Assembly (NCBI RefSeq): GCF_011947265.1
Contig: NZ_JAATHD010000019.1
Location: 1 to 64,000, forward strand
Length of the DNA stretch: 64,000 nucleotides
DNA from: Paenibacillus sp. HB172176
GTDB taxonomy: Bacteria; Bacillota; Bacilli; Paenibacillales; Paenibacillaceae
Direction: 5' to 3'
In this document: one piece after another, positions 1 through 7,661 of the stretch
Numbering within the stretch: position 1 is the first letter of the stretch
Layout of the letters: each line of letters begins with the position of its first letter
Position numbers and translations under genes: made by a program
Notes under the pieces: model-generated
What the model was told of the DNA's origin: nothing
Seen by the model: only the letters and a program-made list of their open reading frames with translations
Databases searched by the model: none

Positions 1-1
1 C

Positions 2-145
2 GACTTTGATTCAGCGTCAACTCCAACACTGGATCGCCGCTTTGCCCAGCTACATCAAGGCCTACCTACCTATTTCAAGCTGCGAAAGTTGAGTTATAGA
101 GAACAAGAAGATATAGAGCGAGCAGCAGCCAGCAACAAAATTTGA
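2..145 (+). CDS. possible C-terminal fragment of a gene cut by the window edge
   Basis: A frame open from base 2 runs 47 codons to a TGA at 143-145 and ends with a charged tail rich in Glu, Arg and Ala. No start lies inside the window, so if real it is the 3' end of a gene starting upstream. I do not recognise the peptide. The length is short enough to be chance, so this is tentative. Confidence 0.3.
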   Translation, partial: DFDSASTPTLDRRFAQLHQGLPTYFKLRKLSYREQEDIERAAASNKI

Positions 146-487
146 TGAAAAATTTCATTTTAATATTCCCTTCGAATTCTGCTTATCGATAGATCATTCA
201 TTAGCCGACTCTAGTAGGAAGATTCTTGCTTCCTATTGTACCATCAATTGCCATTTAAGGGTATTATGGTTTTTCAAATCTGCACGCATAAGAAAGCTTG
301 CTTCGCCAAGGGGGGCTATACTATTTGAAATTCCATCGTTTCATCTTGCAGTCATTTATATAATTTGAGTAACGTACTTTTTTAGGCGATTTTAGCTATA
401 TGATGCTTTCAAAGCTGCTTTGCTCTGGAAGCTGCAGGTTGAACATAACGGAAAGATCTCGATAAGAGGCTTGGATGAAGCCAGGCG
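146..487. other. non-coding stretch, nothing recognised
   Basis: No open frame with a ribosome site and no clear promoter, terminator or RNA gene is visible here. It is AT-richer than its surroundings and leads into the dispersed palindromic repeat that starts near 488. Confidence 0.5.
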
Positions 488-680
488 GAGCGCTAACGAA
501 ACTGGATAACGTTAAGAGCATAAAAAGGCATCCTATTCCATTCTAACGAAGATCTATCGTCTTATTTCATGGTTTTGGGCTGCAATCATGCTCGTTTGGA
601 TGAAATAACGATACCAATATTCGTTAGATTCATGCAGGCCGGAGATTCAGGCGTTTAACGTTATGAGTCTTCGTTAATCC
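488..680. repeat. dispersed palindromic element, copy A
   Basis: A ~190-bp non-coding element made of four ~22-bp motifs of the form CTAACGAA-N5/6-ATAACG. Two read forward (CTAACGAA at 492 and 543) and two reverse (TTCGTTAG near 620, TTCGTTAA at 670). The inner pair (about 541-570 and 599-630) is complementary around a spacer of about 28 bases, and the outer pair is complementary as well, so the whole could fold into a long hairpin. Copy B (51437-51636) matches along its length in inverted orientation and copy C (58465-58657) shares the architecture. Confidence 0.75.
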
Positions 681-756
681 AATTTGGTAGGTTGAGTTCA
701 AATCATGCTTATGCAAATAGATGGAGGAGATCCACAAAATGGGCTTTAGTGCGCAC

Positions 757-786
757 AAAAAAACCGCAGCCATCAATCAGCTGCGG
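757..786 (-). terminator. rho-independent terminator of the nitric oxide synthase gene
   Basis: On the minus strand a 7-bp stem CCGCAGC/GCTGCGG with a 9-base loop is followed by seven T residues. The loop contains the TGA stop codon of the upstream gene, so the terminator overlaps the end of the coding sequence. Confidence 0.85.
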
Positions 787-1880
787 GTTAATATCGGCAC
801 GGGAGCCTGGTTGAAGAAGTTCGGCCGTACGACAGTATTGTCGAAGGGACGATGGAAGATTTCCGTTGTGGCAGGCGAGACGGGCGGGATAAGCCATACC
901 CAGTTACCGGTGATCGCTCGACCGGCGGCTCGCTCATTCTCTTCGAAGCGGCCGAATTGATGCGCGGCCGTGTGATGATCGACGATAGAGACGCCTTGTC
1001 GCTTGAAGGAGTGCAGCACAGCGACATTAAGCTCAACCAATGCTTTATCACGCCATAAGCTAGACTCGCGACTTCGGTCAAGACCCATAAGCTCGGCCAC
1101 CTGAGGCAGCTTATTATAACGGCTCTGATCGGCCAGGTTGCGGGCTCCAATCTCCGTCCCCATATACCAGCCGTTGAACGGGGCCGCGGTGTAATGGATA
1201 CCGCCGATCTCCAGTCGCATATTGGAGACAATGGGAACGCCGTACCATTGAAGTTCAAGCTCGGAGAATGAGGCAATCTCGGGATGCACAATGTCTACTT
1301 CACAAATGATTTCGTCAGGAATTTTGAACCACCGCGGTTTGCGATCGCCAATCTGAATAACAAGCGGAAGCACATCGAAGTTCGTGCCGGCTCCGCGCCA
1401 GCCCAGCTCCATGCACCGCTTCGTCAATGCCACGGAATCGGGATCTCCGACAATGCCATCGGCGGACTCATAGCCCGCATAGCGGATAAGCTGATAATTC
1501 AAGATGCGGATTTCCTCATTGCCAGGCGAAGCGGGTCTGAGGGCGGTGACGAGCGGCCTTATCTTGCCTCCGTTGGTTGCCAGCTCGATGTGGGCGAGCA
1601 GCGCCTGGGCTATTTCCTCTTCCGTCTGGAGCCTTCTTGCGTCGATCACGTTCAGACTGTCCCAGAACAGTCGCCCGATACAACGATTATTGTTTCTCCA
1701 GGCAAGCTTGGCGCCATAGGCCAGTTCCTCCACCGTATGCGCGTAGCTCCCGCTTGACTGTATTTCCGCATGAATCTCGGTTATTCGTTGATCTCTCCAG
1801 CTGTCTTCAAGTTGTCTTTCCCGATGCAGCAAGCGGATGAAAGCATCCGCCTCCTCCATCAAACGTTGTGTCTCAAGCAT
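777..1880 (-). CDS. nos: bacterial nitric oxide synthase, oxygenase domain
   Basis: A 367-aa protein that oxidises L-arginine to citrulline and NO; bacterial forms lack the reductase domain and borrow electrons from flavodoxins. The diagnostic heme-thiolate motif WRNNNRCIGR lies at residues 61-70 with proximal Cys67, and the arginine-binding Glu is in the segment TEIGARN. The C-terminal NWVWLIPPVSP segment fits the pterin/heme side of the fold. Length is normal for the Bacillus-type family. The ATG follows GGGGAGA at a suitable distance, and a TTGGAA-N17-TATAAT promoter lies upstream. It is transcribed alone and ends at its own terminator. In Bacillus such enzymes protect against oxidative stress and antibiotics (family knowledge). 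Confidence 0.96.
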   Translation of the reverse strand: MLETQRLMEEADAFIRLLHRERQLEDSWRDQRITEIHAEIQSSGSYAHTVEELAYGAKLAWRNNNRCIGRLFWDSLNVIDARRLQTEEEIAQALLAHIELATNGGKIRPLVTALRPASPGNEEIRILNYQLIRYAGYESADGIVGDPDSVALTKRCMELGWRGAGTNFDVLPLVIQIGDRKPRWFKIPDEIICEVDIVHPEIASFSELELQWYGVPIVSNMRLEIGGIHYTAAPFNGWYMGTEIGARNLADQSRYNKLPQVAELMGLDRSRESSLWRDKALVELNVAVLHSFKRQGVSIVDHHTAAHQFGRFEENERAAGRAITGNWVWLIPPVSPATTEIFHRPFDNTVVRPNFFNQAPVPILTRS

Positions 1881-1912
1881 AATCCGTCTCCCCAGTCTTA
1901 TGTACTTCTATC

Positions 1913-1941
1913 ATTATAACGGAAGGGGAGAGGCATTCCAA
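1913..1941 (-). promoter_or_regulatory. sigma-A type promoter of the nitric oxide synthase gene
   Basis: On the minus strand TTGGAA and TATAAT are separated by exactly 17 bases, with the -10 box about 33 bases upstream of the ATG. It lies between the uvsE stop and the NO synthase start, so this gene need not be read from the pepT-uvsE transcript. Confidence 0.7.
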
Positions 1942-2033
1942 AGCGGCCGGAATGAATGCCCGTGAGCGGCAGCTTATCGCATATCGGATGATGTGACAGT
2001 CTATCCGCATGTGGATACGAACGCCATGAAGCT

Positions 2034-2981
2034 TCACCACTGCAGAACAGCGCCGTCCAGTCGCTTCACGCCTCGGATTTTGCCGAGATCCTCAGCCAGC
2101 TTGAGGGCGGCCAGATCTTTCATCTTCGCCTCCACCATCACGTCAACCTGCGGCACGTCGAGCTCGCGGCAGCGGCGGAGAAACGCGATCAATTGCTCGG
2201 GGTCAATATAATCATGATGCGCCCTGAAATCCTTCTCGTCCCGTGGCGAGGAGACGTGAATCTTGATCGGGATATCGTCCCATGACTCGCGGATGAACGG
2301 AATCATCTCGAGCGGACTCGTCTCGGAAGGGTTGCACCAGTCATGATGGAGATCGAGCATAAGCGGCCGCTTCATGCGCCGGCACACCTCGGCCGTTTCC
2401 TCCAGCGTATAGGTTTTGTCATCGTTCTCGAAGGTCATGCGCCGCTGAATATGCTTGGGCACGAGCGGGAAGTTGTCGACGAGCCGCTGCATGGCCGCCG
2501 TCTTGTCTCCGTACACGCCGCCGACATGAATGTTGATAATCGCTTCATCGCCAAGCCCCATGCCGTCCAGAATTGCCGCATGGTATTCAAGATCGCGAAC
2601 GGCTGCGGCAACGACGGCATCCTTCCCGTTCAGCAGCGTGTACTGGCTTGGATGCATGCTGAGCCGCATGTTATGCTCCCGCGCGAACGCGCCGAGTCTC
2701 TGCAATTCCTCGCGATATTCTTTCGCCACATCAATGTCGACGTCGGGATGCGTAGCGAGCGGAATAAGCGACGAAGACAGCCGGAACAGCTGGATGCCAT
2801 GGGCAGCATTGTAATACAGAATGCGCATCGTGGCATTCAGATTTTTGCGTCCGACGGCAATCGCATGCTGAAGCGCCTCTTCACTCGGACGCTGGGAGAA
2901 GAGCTTGTAGGTGAAGGTAGAGCTGGGCGTATTATTGTAGATCGCGAGTGCCGTTGAGACGAAGCCGAGACGAATTTTCAT
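2034..2981 (-). CDS. uvsE: UV damage endonuclease UvsE
   Basis: A 315-aa TIM-barrel endonuclease that nicks DNA 5' to UV photoproducts and starts an excision repair route independent of UvrABC. The start MKIRLGFVSTALAIYNNTP is typical, and metal-ligand segments of the family are present: SMHPSQYTLLNG, INIHVGGVYGDK, FENDDKTYTLEE, LDLHHDWCNP and HVSSPRD. Length is close to that of the Bacillus homologue. It starts 114 bp after the end of pepT on the same strand without an obvious terminator between them, so the two may be cotranscribed. In Bacillus the enzyme is expressed in sporulation and protects spores. Confidence 0.95.
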   Translation of the reverse strand: MKIRLGFVSTALAIYNNTPSSTFTYKLFSQRPSEEALQHAIAVGRKNLNATMRILYYNAAHGIQLFRLSSSLIPLATHPDVDIDVAKEYREELQRLGAFAREHNMRLSMHPSQYTLLNGKDAVVAAAVRDLEYHAAILDGMGLGDEAIINIHVGGVYGDKTAAMQRLVDNFPLVPKHIQRRMTFENDDKTYTLEETAEVCRRMKRPLMLDLHHDWCNPSETSPLEMIPFIRESWDDIPIKIHVSSPRDEKDFRAHHDYIDPEQLIAFLRRCRELDVPQVDVMVEAKMKDLAALKLAEDLGKIRGVKRLDGAVLQW

Positions 2982-3095
2982 AGGTCACCGCCAGCAGAGC
3001 GCTGTACCACAATGGAGCCGCTCGCAAGGAGGATACCGTAATCGCCGTTGCTCGTCCCGTCAGGCGCTCCATACGACGGGGCAGCTTGTGAAACT

Positions 3096-4334
3096 TCAGC
3101 TCTGGGCTTCATAGAGTCGCACCATTTCCACAATAGTCTGAACGGCAAGCTGCATATGATCGACGGATACATACTCATAACGGCCATGATAATTGCGGCC
3201 CCCGGTGAAGATATTCGGTGTGGGCAGACCCATATAGGAAAGCTGCGAGCCGTCGGTGCCGCCTCTAATCGGCTCGATTAACGGCGTGATGCCGAGATTG
3301 ACCATGGCTTGCTGCGCAATGTCGACGATTTCCATGACAGGCTTGATTTTCTCACCCATATTGAAATATTGATCCTTCAACTCAAGCTTCAGGCGCTGCC
3401 CGCTATACTTCGCGTTCAATACCTTGACGATCCTTGCCATCTCCGCTTTTCTCTCATTGAAATGATCCTGATCATGATCGCGGATAATATAGCGCAGCTC
3501 CGCATTCTCGACATCCCCTTCCATGGAGATGAGATGATAGAAGCCCTGATATCCCTCTGTATATTCGGGAGCTTCGTTCACGGGCAGCTCGTGGTGGAGC
3601 TCCATCGCGATCTTCGCAGCATGAATCATCTTGCCCTTGGCCGTGCCGGGATGCACATTCTTGCCCCGGATCGTAATATGGGCCGAAGCGGCGTTGAAGC
3701 TCTCGTATTGCAGCTCGCCAAGCGGGCCTCCGTCCATCGTATAAGCGTACTTGGCTCCAAATGCGGCGACATCAAAACGATGTGCGCCTCGTCCGATCTC
3801 CTCGTCCGGCGTGAATGCCACCCGAATTTTACCGTGCTTGATCTCGGGGTGGGCGAGCAAATAGACCATGGCGGTCATAATCTCCGTCAACCCCGCCTTA
3901 TCGTCTGCGCCAAGCAAGGTCGTGCCGTCCGTCATAATAAGCGTATGGCCTTTGTATTCCGGCAATTCCGGGAAGTCGCGCGGGGAGAGCACAATGTTCT
4001 CCTCCGAGTTCAAGATAATATCTCCGCCGTCGTAGATATCGACGACCTTCGGCTTCACGTTCGCGCCCGTGAAGTCGGTCGCCGTATCCATATGTGCCAG
4101 AAAGCCGATGACCGGCACGTCCTTGTCCGTATTCGCCGGCAATGTGGCCATCACGTAGCCGTTCTCGTCCATGGTCACTTCCTGCATGCCGACGGCCTTC
4201 AGCTCCTTGACCAATTGTCGCCCGAGCGTCAGCTGCCCCGGAGTGGAGGGACATTCGGTATTGTTCTCATTCGACTGCGTATCAATCTTTGCATAAGAGA
4301 TGAAACGAGAAATAATCTCGGATTTCGTCGTCAC
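3096..4334 (-). CDS. pepT: peptidase T (tripeptide aminopeptidase)
   Basis: A 412-aa M20 metallopeptidase that removes N-terminal residues from tripeptides in the cytoplasm. Metal-site motifs appear in order: HMDTATDFTG, TTLLGADDKAGL, PDEEIGRGAHRFD and TMDGGPLGELQYE, with the C-terminal GGTDGSQLSYMGLPTPN and GGRNYHGRYE segments that separate PepT from other M20 members. The start is a GTG about 11 bases after GGAG. A TTGGGC-N17-TATACT promoter lies about 43 bases upstream. Full length, no anomalies. Confidence 0.95.
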   Translation of the reverse strand: MTTKSEIISRFISYAKIDTQSNENNTECPSTPGQLTLGRQLVKELKAVGMQEVTMDENGYVMATLPANTDKDVPVIGFLAHMDTATDFTGANVKPKVVDIYDGGDIILNSEENIVLSPRDFPELPEYKGHTLIMTDGTTLLGADDKAGLTEIMTAMVYLLAHPEIKHGKIRVAFTPDEEIGRGAHRFDVAAFGAKYAYTMDGGPLGELQYESFNAASAHITIRGKNVHPGTAKGKMIHAAKIAMELHHELPVNEAPEYTEGYQGFYHLISMEGDVENAELRYIIRDHDQDHFNERKAEMARIVKVLNAKYSGQRLKLELKDQYFNMGEKIKPVMEIVDIAQQAMVNLGITPLIEPIRGGTDGSQLSYMGLPTPNIFTGGRNYHGRYEYVSVDHMQLAVQTIVEMVRLYEAQS

Positions 4335-4376
4335 TTGCAGATCAGCTCCAATTCAGTGGGTTTTGGGTATGAGCCC

Positions 4377-4405
4377 AGTATAATACAATCGATGTTCAAG
4401 CCCAA
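4377..4405 (-). promoter_or_regulatory. sigma-A type promoter for pepT (and probably uvsE)
   Basis: On the minus strand TTGGGC and TATACT are 17 bases apart, with the -10 box about 43 bases before the pepT GTG. The spacing is ideal and the hexamers are each close to consensus. Confidence 0.6.
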
Positions 4406-4482
4406 ATCGCGAAATCTCTCCCCCAAAAAATGCCAAGCGAAATCGCCGAATGGGCTTCACGATCGATGGCAGACGGAGACAG

Positions 4483-7374
4483 TTAAATTCCATCTTCCGG
4501 GATGTCCACGGCATGTCTCCGCATGAAAGCTGTCAACAGCGCGTAAAGCTTCTTGCGATGACTCTCAACCATACGGAATTCGACGCCGTAGTTGTGATAT
4601 TCATTGCCCTCTGACGTCCAGACCAGCTGTCCGAGCGCGCTCACGCTCTCGCCAAGCATGACCCAGTGGAAGAGATAGATGACCTTGTTGTTAACCGGCA
4701 GCTTGAGCGGAGTTCGAAAGCATAAGCCGGCGAGTCCGATATTCTCCAGCATAATGGTCGAGCTGCCTACGACAACAGGCTTCTCGTCGACGGTGTGAAT
4801 CGTCATCGTCGCCGGAATCGGCTCGGGAAGGTCGACCCGGAAGTATTTTCTTCTCTCAATACCAGGCTTGACCTTCAAGCTCTTGGGCGTCAGGAATGTG
4901 TTCTTGAGCTGCGCTTCCACTTCCTCGGCGCTGACGGGCTTGCTGAAGAAGAAACCTTGAATGACATCGCATTTCATCTTCTTCAGAATATCGAATTGGC
5001 CCTTCACTTCTACGCCTTCCGCAATGACCTTCATATTGAGGCAATGGGCAACCTGAATAATCGATTTCACGAGCATCTCGTTCTTCTCGTCCAGCATGTC
5101 GGCAATCAAGGATCGGTCGATCTTCAGACTGTGGAAGCGGAATTGCTTGAGATAATTCAAAGAGGAGTAGCCTGTTCCATAATCATCAAGCGAGAAGGTA
5201 ATGCCAAGCTCCATCAGCTTGTTAAGCTCCTTGAGCACGTTGCTCTCATGTCCGAGCAAGGAGGTCTCCGTAATCTCGATAATGATGAGCGGCGCCGGTA
5301 CTTCATAGCGCTTCAACATAGCCGACACCTTCTCCGCGAGCGCGGAGCGGTAGAAATGCTTTGCGGACATGTTGATTGCGACCGGCTTCAGCGGAATGCC
5401 GGCCTTGATCCAGCTCGACAACTGCTCGACAGCCTTCTTGAACACGTACTCATCGATCTTCAGAATAAGATCGCTCTGCTCGGCAATCGTGATGAATTCC
5501 TGGGGAGAGATAATGCCCCATTCGTCATGCCTCCAACGTACCAGCGCCTCCATGCCTACGATGCGCTTCGTGAAGGCATCTACCTTCGGCTGATATTCCA
5601 GGTAGAGCTCATGCCGATCCAGCGCTTTTCGCAGATCACGCTCAAGCGTGTACGTTTTGAAAGCGTCGATATCCGCAGCCTGGGCATAGATTTGATAGGT
5701 GTTTTTGCCCGTGTTTTTGGCGCGGTACATAGCTTGATCCGCCTTCTTCAGAAGCTCGTCAACCGTATCTCCGTCATTCGGATAGAAGCAGACACCTATG
5801 CTCGCGGAGATAAACAGCTGATAGTCTTGAAGCTGGAAAGCCTCCTGCAGTCTGGTGATAATATGCTCCATTCTCTCGTGCAGCTCCTCCTCGAATTCCT
5901 TCGTGGGGAAGAGCAAGGCGAATTCATCGCCTCCGACGCGATAGGCATATCCCATTCCTCTGGATACATGCTCGAGTCTGATCGCGCAGGCCGCCAGCAG
6001 TTGGTCGCCGATCTCATGCCCGAGAGAATCATTGATTCGTTTGAAGCCGTCCAGGTCCAGCATGCAGATGCCGAAGGATGTTTGAGTGCCGATCCATCTC
6101 TCCATATCCTGATTCAACGCGTTGCGGTTAAGCAGCTTCGTGAGTTGATCGTGGTTGGCGATATGGGCCAGCTGGTTGTCCGACAGCTTCTGCTTCGTAA
6201 TATCCTGCACGATGCCGTCGAGCTGCACAAGCTGACCGTTCTCATCGACCGTCGGGATAATATGGTCCCGAACCCACTTGATTTCCTTGTCGTAGCCGAC
6301 GATGATTCGGTATTCATGATTCAGAATTTCTCCTCGTTCGAGAATGCGTTGATTGCGCTCGACCAGGTCGATATCGTCGGGGTGAATGGCTTCCTTCCAC
6401 ATAAGCGGATTAGCAAGGAAAGCGCTTACGGGAATCTGATAAATACCCTCGCATGCTTTGGAGCAGAATGTAATTTTATTCTGGGCAACATCCATCGACC
6501 AGATGCAAACATCCAGATTGTTGAAAATAATGTGGGAGTGGCTTTCCTTGTTCTGCGCATCCGACTTCAGAAATTCGCGATCCGTAATATCCTGGAGAAT
6601 CGCGAACATTCGACTAGGCTCGCCGCGCTTGTCCATGTGGAACACCAACTGTCCGCTAATGGAGCGATGAGCGCCGTCGGGCCGGATGATGCGGTATTGA
6701 ACGGCAACCTCCTTCTGGCTGTCGACGGCCTCGATTAAGCTGTGCTGCAGAGCCGGGGCATCCTCCGGATGCACGAAGGCCATGAACTGCTCGAAGGTGA
6801 AATTCGGATATTGCGCAGGATGGATGCCAAGTATGCGATAGGCGTTATCAGACCATATGTATTCGTCGGTAGAGATTAGATATTTGCAGCTGCCGACATT
6901 CGCGAGCTTCTCCGATTCGTTCAGATTGATCTCCTGGTCATGTACGGTGGCTTGAATCGCATCGAGCTCGGAGAGGTCCCGATAGACGCCGAATGCGCCA
7001 ACGAAAGCATCACTGAACATAATGGGAATGAGCATAATCTCGACATGCAGCTTCTCCTGAGTATGATCGTGAATGAACGATTTGAATTGCTGCGGTCTCT
7101 TGTCGGCCGCGCATCGGCGGAAATGATGGATGAACGTAGGGTCGCTGAATTGCTCCAGATATTTCGGAATTCGGTCAGGATGCAGCTTGGAGAAGGCAAT
7201 AATTTGCTGATTATAGGCGACGACTTCGCCGTCTGTGTTCAGTATAATGACCGGAGAAGGGTGGTTTTCGATAAAAGAAAGATGAAGCGGCTGCTCCAGC
7301 AAATAATCGTAGTCAGGGTTGATCGCTATTATTTTTCCAGTTTGATGATTTCTTTTCTTCTTGAACAGCTTCAT
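4483..7374 (-). CDS. PAS-GGDEF-EAL-PilZ cyclic-di-GMP turnover protein
   Basis: A soluble 963-aa c-di-GMP enzyme. Three PAS-like sensor domains fill roughly residues 25-395, GGDEF about 410-570, EAL about 585-835 and a C-terminal PilZ about 850-955. The GGDEF signature is intact (RVGGDEF). The expected RxxD inhibitory site reads RGMG, so product inhibition at that site is probably lost. EAL catalytic motifs are intact: MEALVRW, NMSAKHF, ITETSLL, DDYGTGYSS, KIDRSLI, AEGVE and QGFFFSKP. PilZ carries ERRKYFR and NIGLAG, so it probably binds c-di-GMP and could regulate the enzyme. The ATG before KLFKKKRN is chosen because GAGGAG precedes it by about 10 bases; longer forms have no ribosome site. 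Net direction of activity cannot be told. Confidence 0.92.
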   Translation of the reverse strand: MKLFKKKRNHQTGKIIAINPDYDYLLEQPLHLSFIENHPSPVIILNTDGEVVAYNQQIIAFSKLHPDRIPKYLEQFSDPTFIHHFRRCAADKRPQQFKSFIHDHTQEKLHVEIMLIPIMFSDAFVGAFGVYRDLSELDAIQATVHDQEINLNESEKLANVGSCKYLISTDEYIWSDNAYRILGIHPAQYPNFTFEQFMAFVHPEDAPALQHSLIEAVDSQKEVAVQYRIIRPDGAHRSISGQLVFHMDKRGEPSRMFAILQDITDREFLKSDAQNKESHSHIIFNNLDVCIWSMDVAQNKITFCSKACEGIYQIPVSAFLANPLMWKEAIHPDDIDLVERNQRILERGEILNHEYRIIVGYDKEIKWVRDHIIPTVDENGQLVQLDGIVQDITKQKLSDNQLAHIANHDQLTKLLNRNALNQDMERWIGTQTSFGICMLDLDGFKRINDSLGHEIGDQLLAACAIRLEHVSRGMGYAYRVGGDEFALLFPTKEFEEELHERMEHIITRLQEAFQLQDYQLFISASIGVCFYPNDGDTVDELLKKADQAMYRAKNTGKNTYQIYAQAADIDAFKTYTLERDLRKALDRHELYLEYQPKVDAFTKRIVGMEALVRWRHDEWGIISPQEFITIAEQSDLILKIDEYVFKKAVEQLSSWIKAGIPLKPVAINMSAKHFYRSALAEKVSAMLKRYEVPAPLIIIEITETSLLGHESNVLKELNKLMELGITFSLDDYGTGYSSLNYLKQFRFHSLKIDRSLIADMLDEKNEMLVKSIIQVAHCLNMKVIAEGVEVKGQFDILKKMKCDVIQGFFFSKPVSAEEVEAQLKNTFLTPKSLKVKPGIERRKYFRVDLPEPIPATMTIHTVDEKPVVVGSSTIMLENIGLAGLCFRTPLKLPVNNKVIYLFHWVMLGESVSALGQLVWTSEGNEYHNYGVEFRMVESHRKKLYALLTAFMRRHAVDIPEDGI

Positions 7375-7518
7375 GGTGATCATCTCCTCAAATCGGAATG
7401 AGTAACGATAGTAACCTATCATGCAAGGTGAGGTTGTGGCGCATGTAGTTCTATTCTACTGCATTCGGCTTCATTTGTAATGGAGTTTATGACCGGCGAC
7501 TCATAATTTTACGCACAC

Positions 7519-7547
7519 AGTTTAAGGGATTATACCCTTTTCGTCAA
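7519..7547 (-). promoter_or_regulatory. candidate promoter with embedded palindrome, upstream of the PAS-GGDEF-EAL-PilZ gene
   Basis: On the minus strand TTGACG and TAAACT are 17 bases apart. Between them lies AAGGG-TATAAT-CCCTT (7524-7539), a perfect 5-bp inverted repeat around a TATAAT, which could be an operator or an overlapping -10 box. It is about 145 bases from the start codon, implying a long leader. No matching binding protein is identified. Confidence 0.4.
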
Positions 7548-7661
7548 AAAATGAAACAGAAGATAAAATGAATATCTATTTTCCATTCCTGCAATGATAA
7601 GGAACTTTTTGGCTACTTGAAGCGTTTAGATGATTATGGGCGGCAAATGGGGGGGATGCAT

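Noticed and set aside
2978..3187. A 69-codon minus-strand frame between pepT and uvsE
   Set aside because: It overlaps the end of pepT and the start of uvsE in another frame with no supporting ribosome site or homology I can see.
3309..4526. A 405-codon plus-strand frame opposite pepT
   Set aside because: Antisense to pepT, whose metal-site motifs are intact; no recognisable product.
4795..6738. A 647-codon plus-strand frame opposite the PAS-GGDEF-EAL-PilZ gene
   Set aside because: The minus strand encodes intact, motif-complete domains across the whole stretch; this is an antisense shadow of biased codon use.
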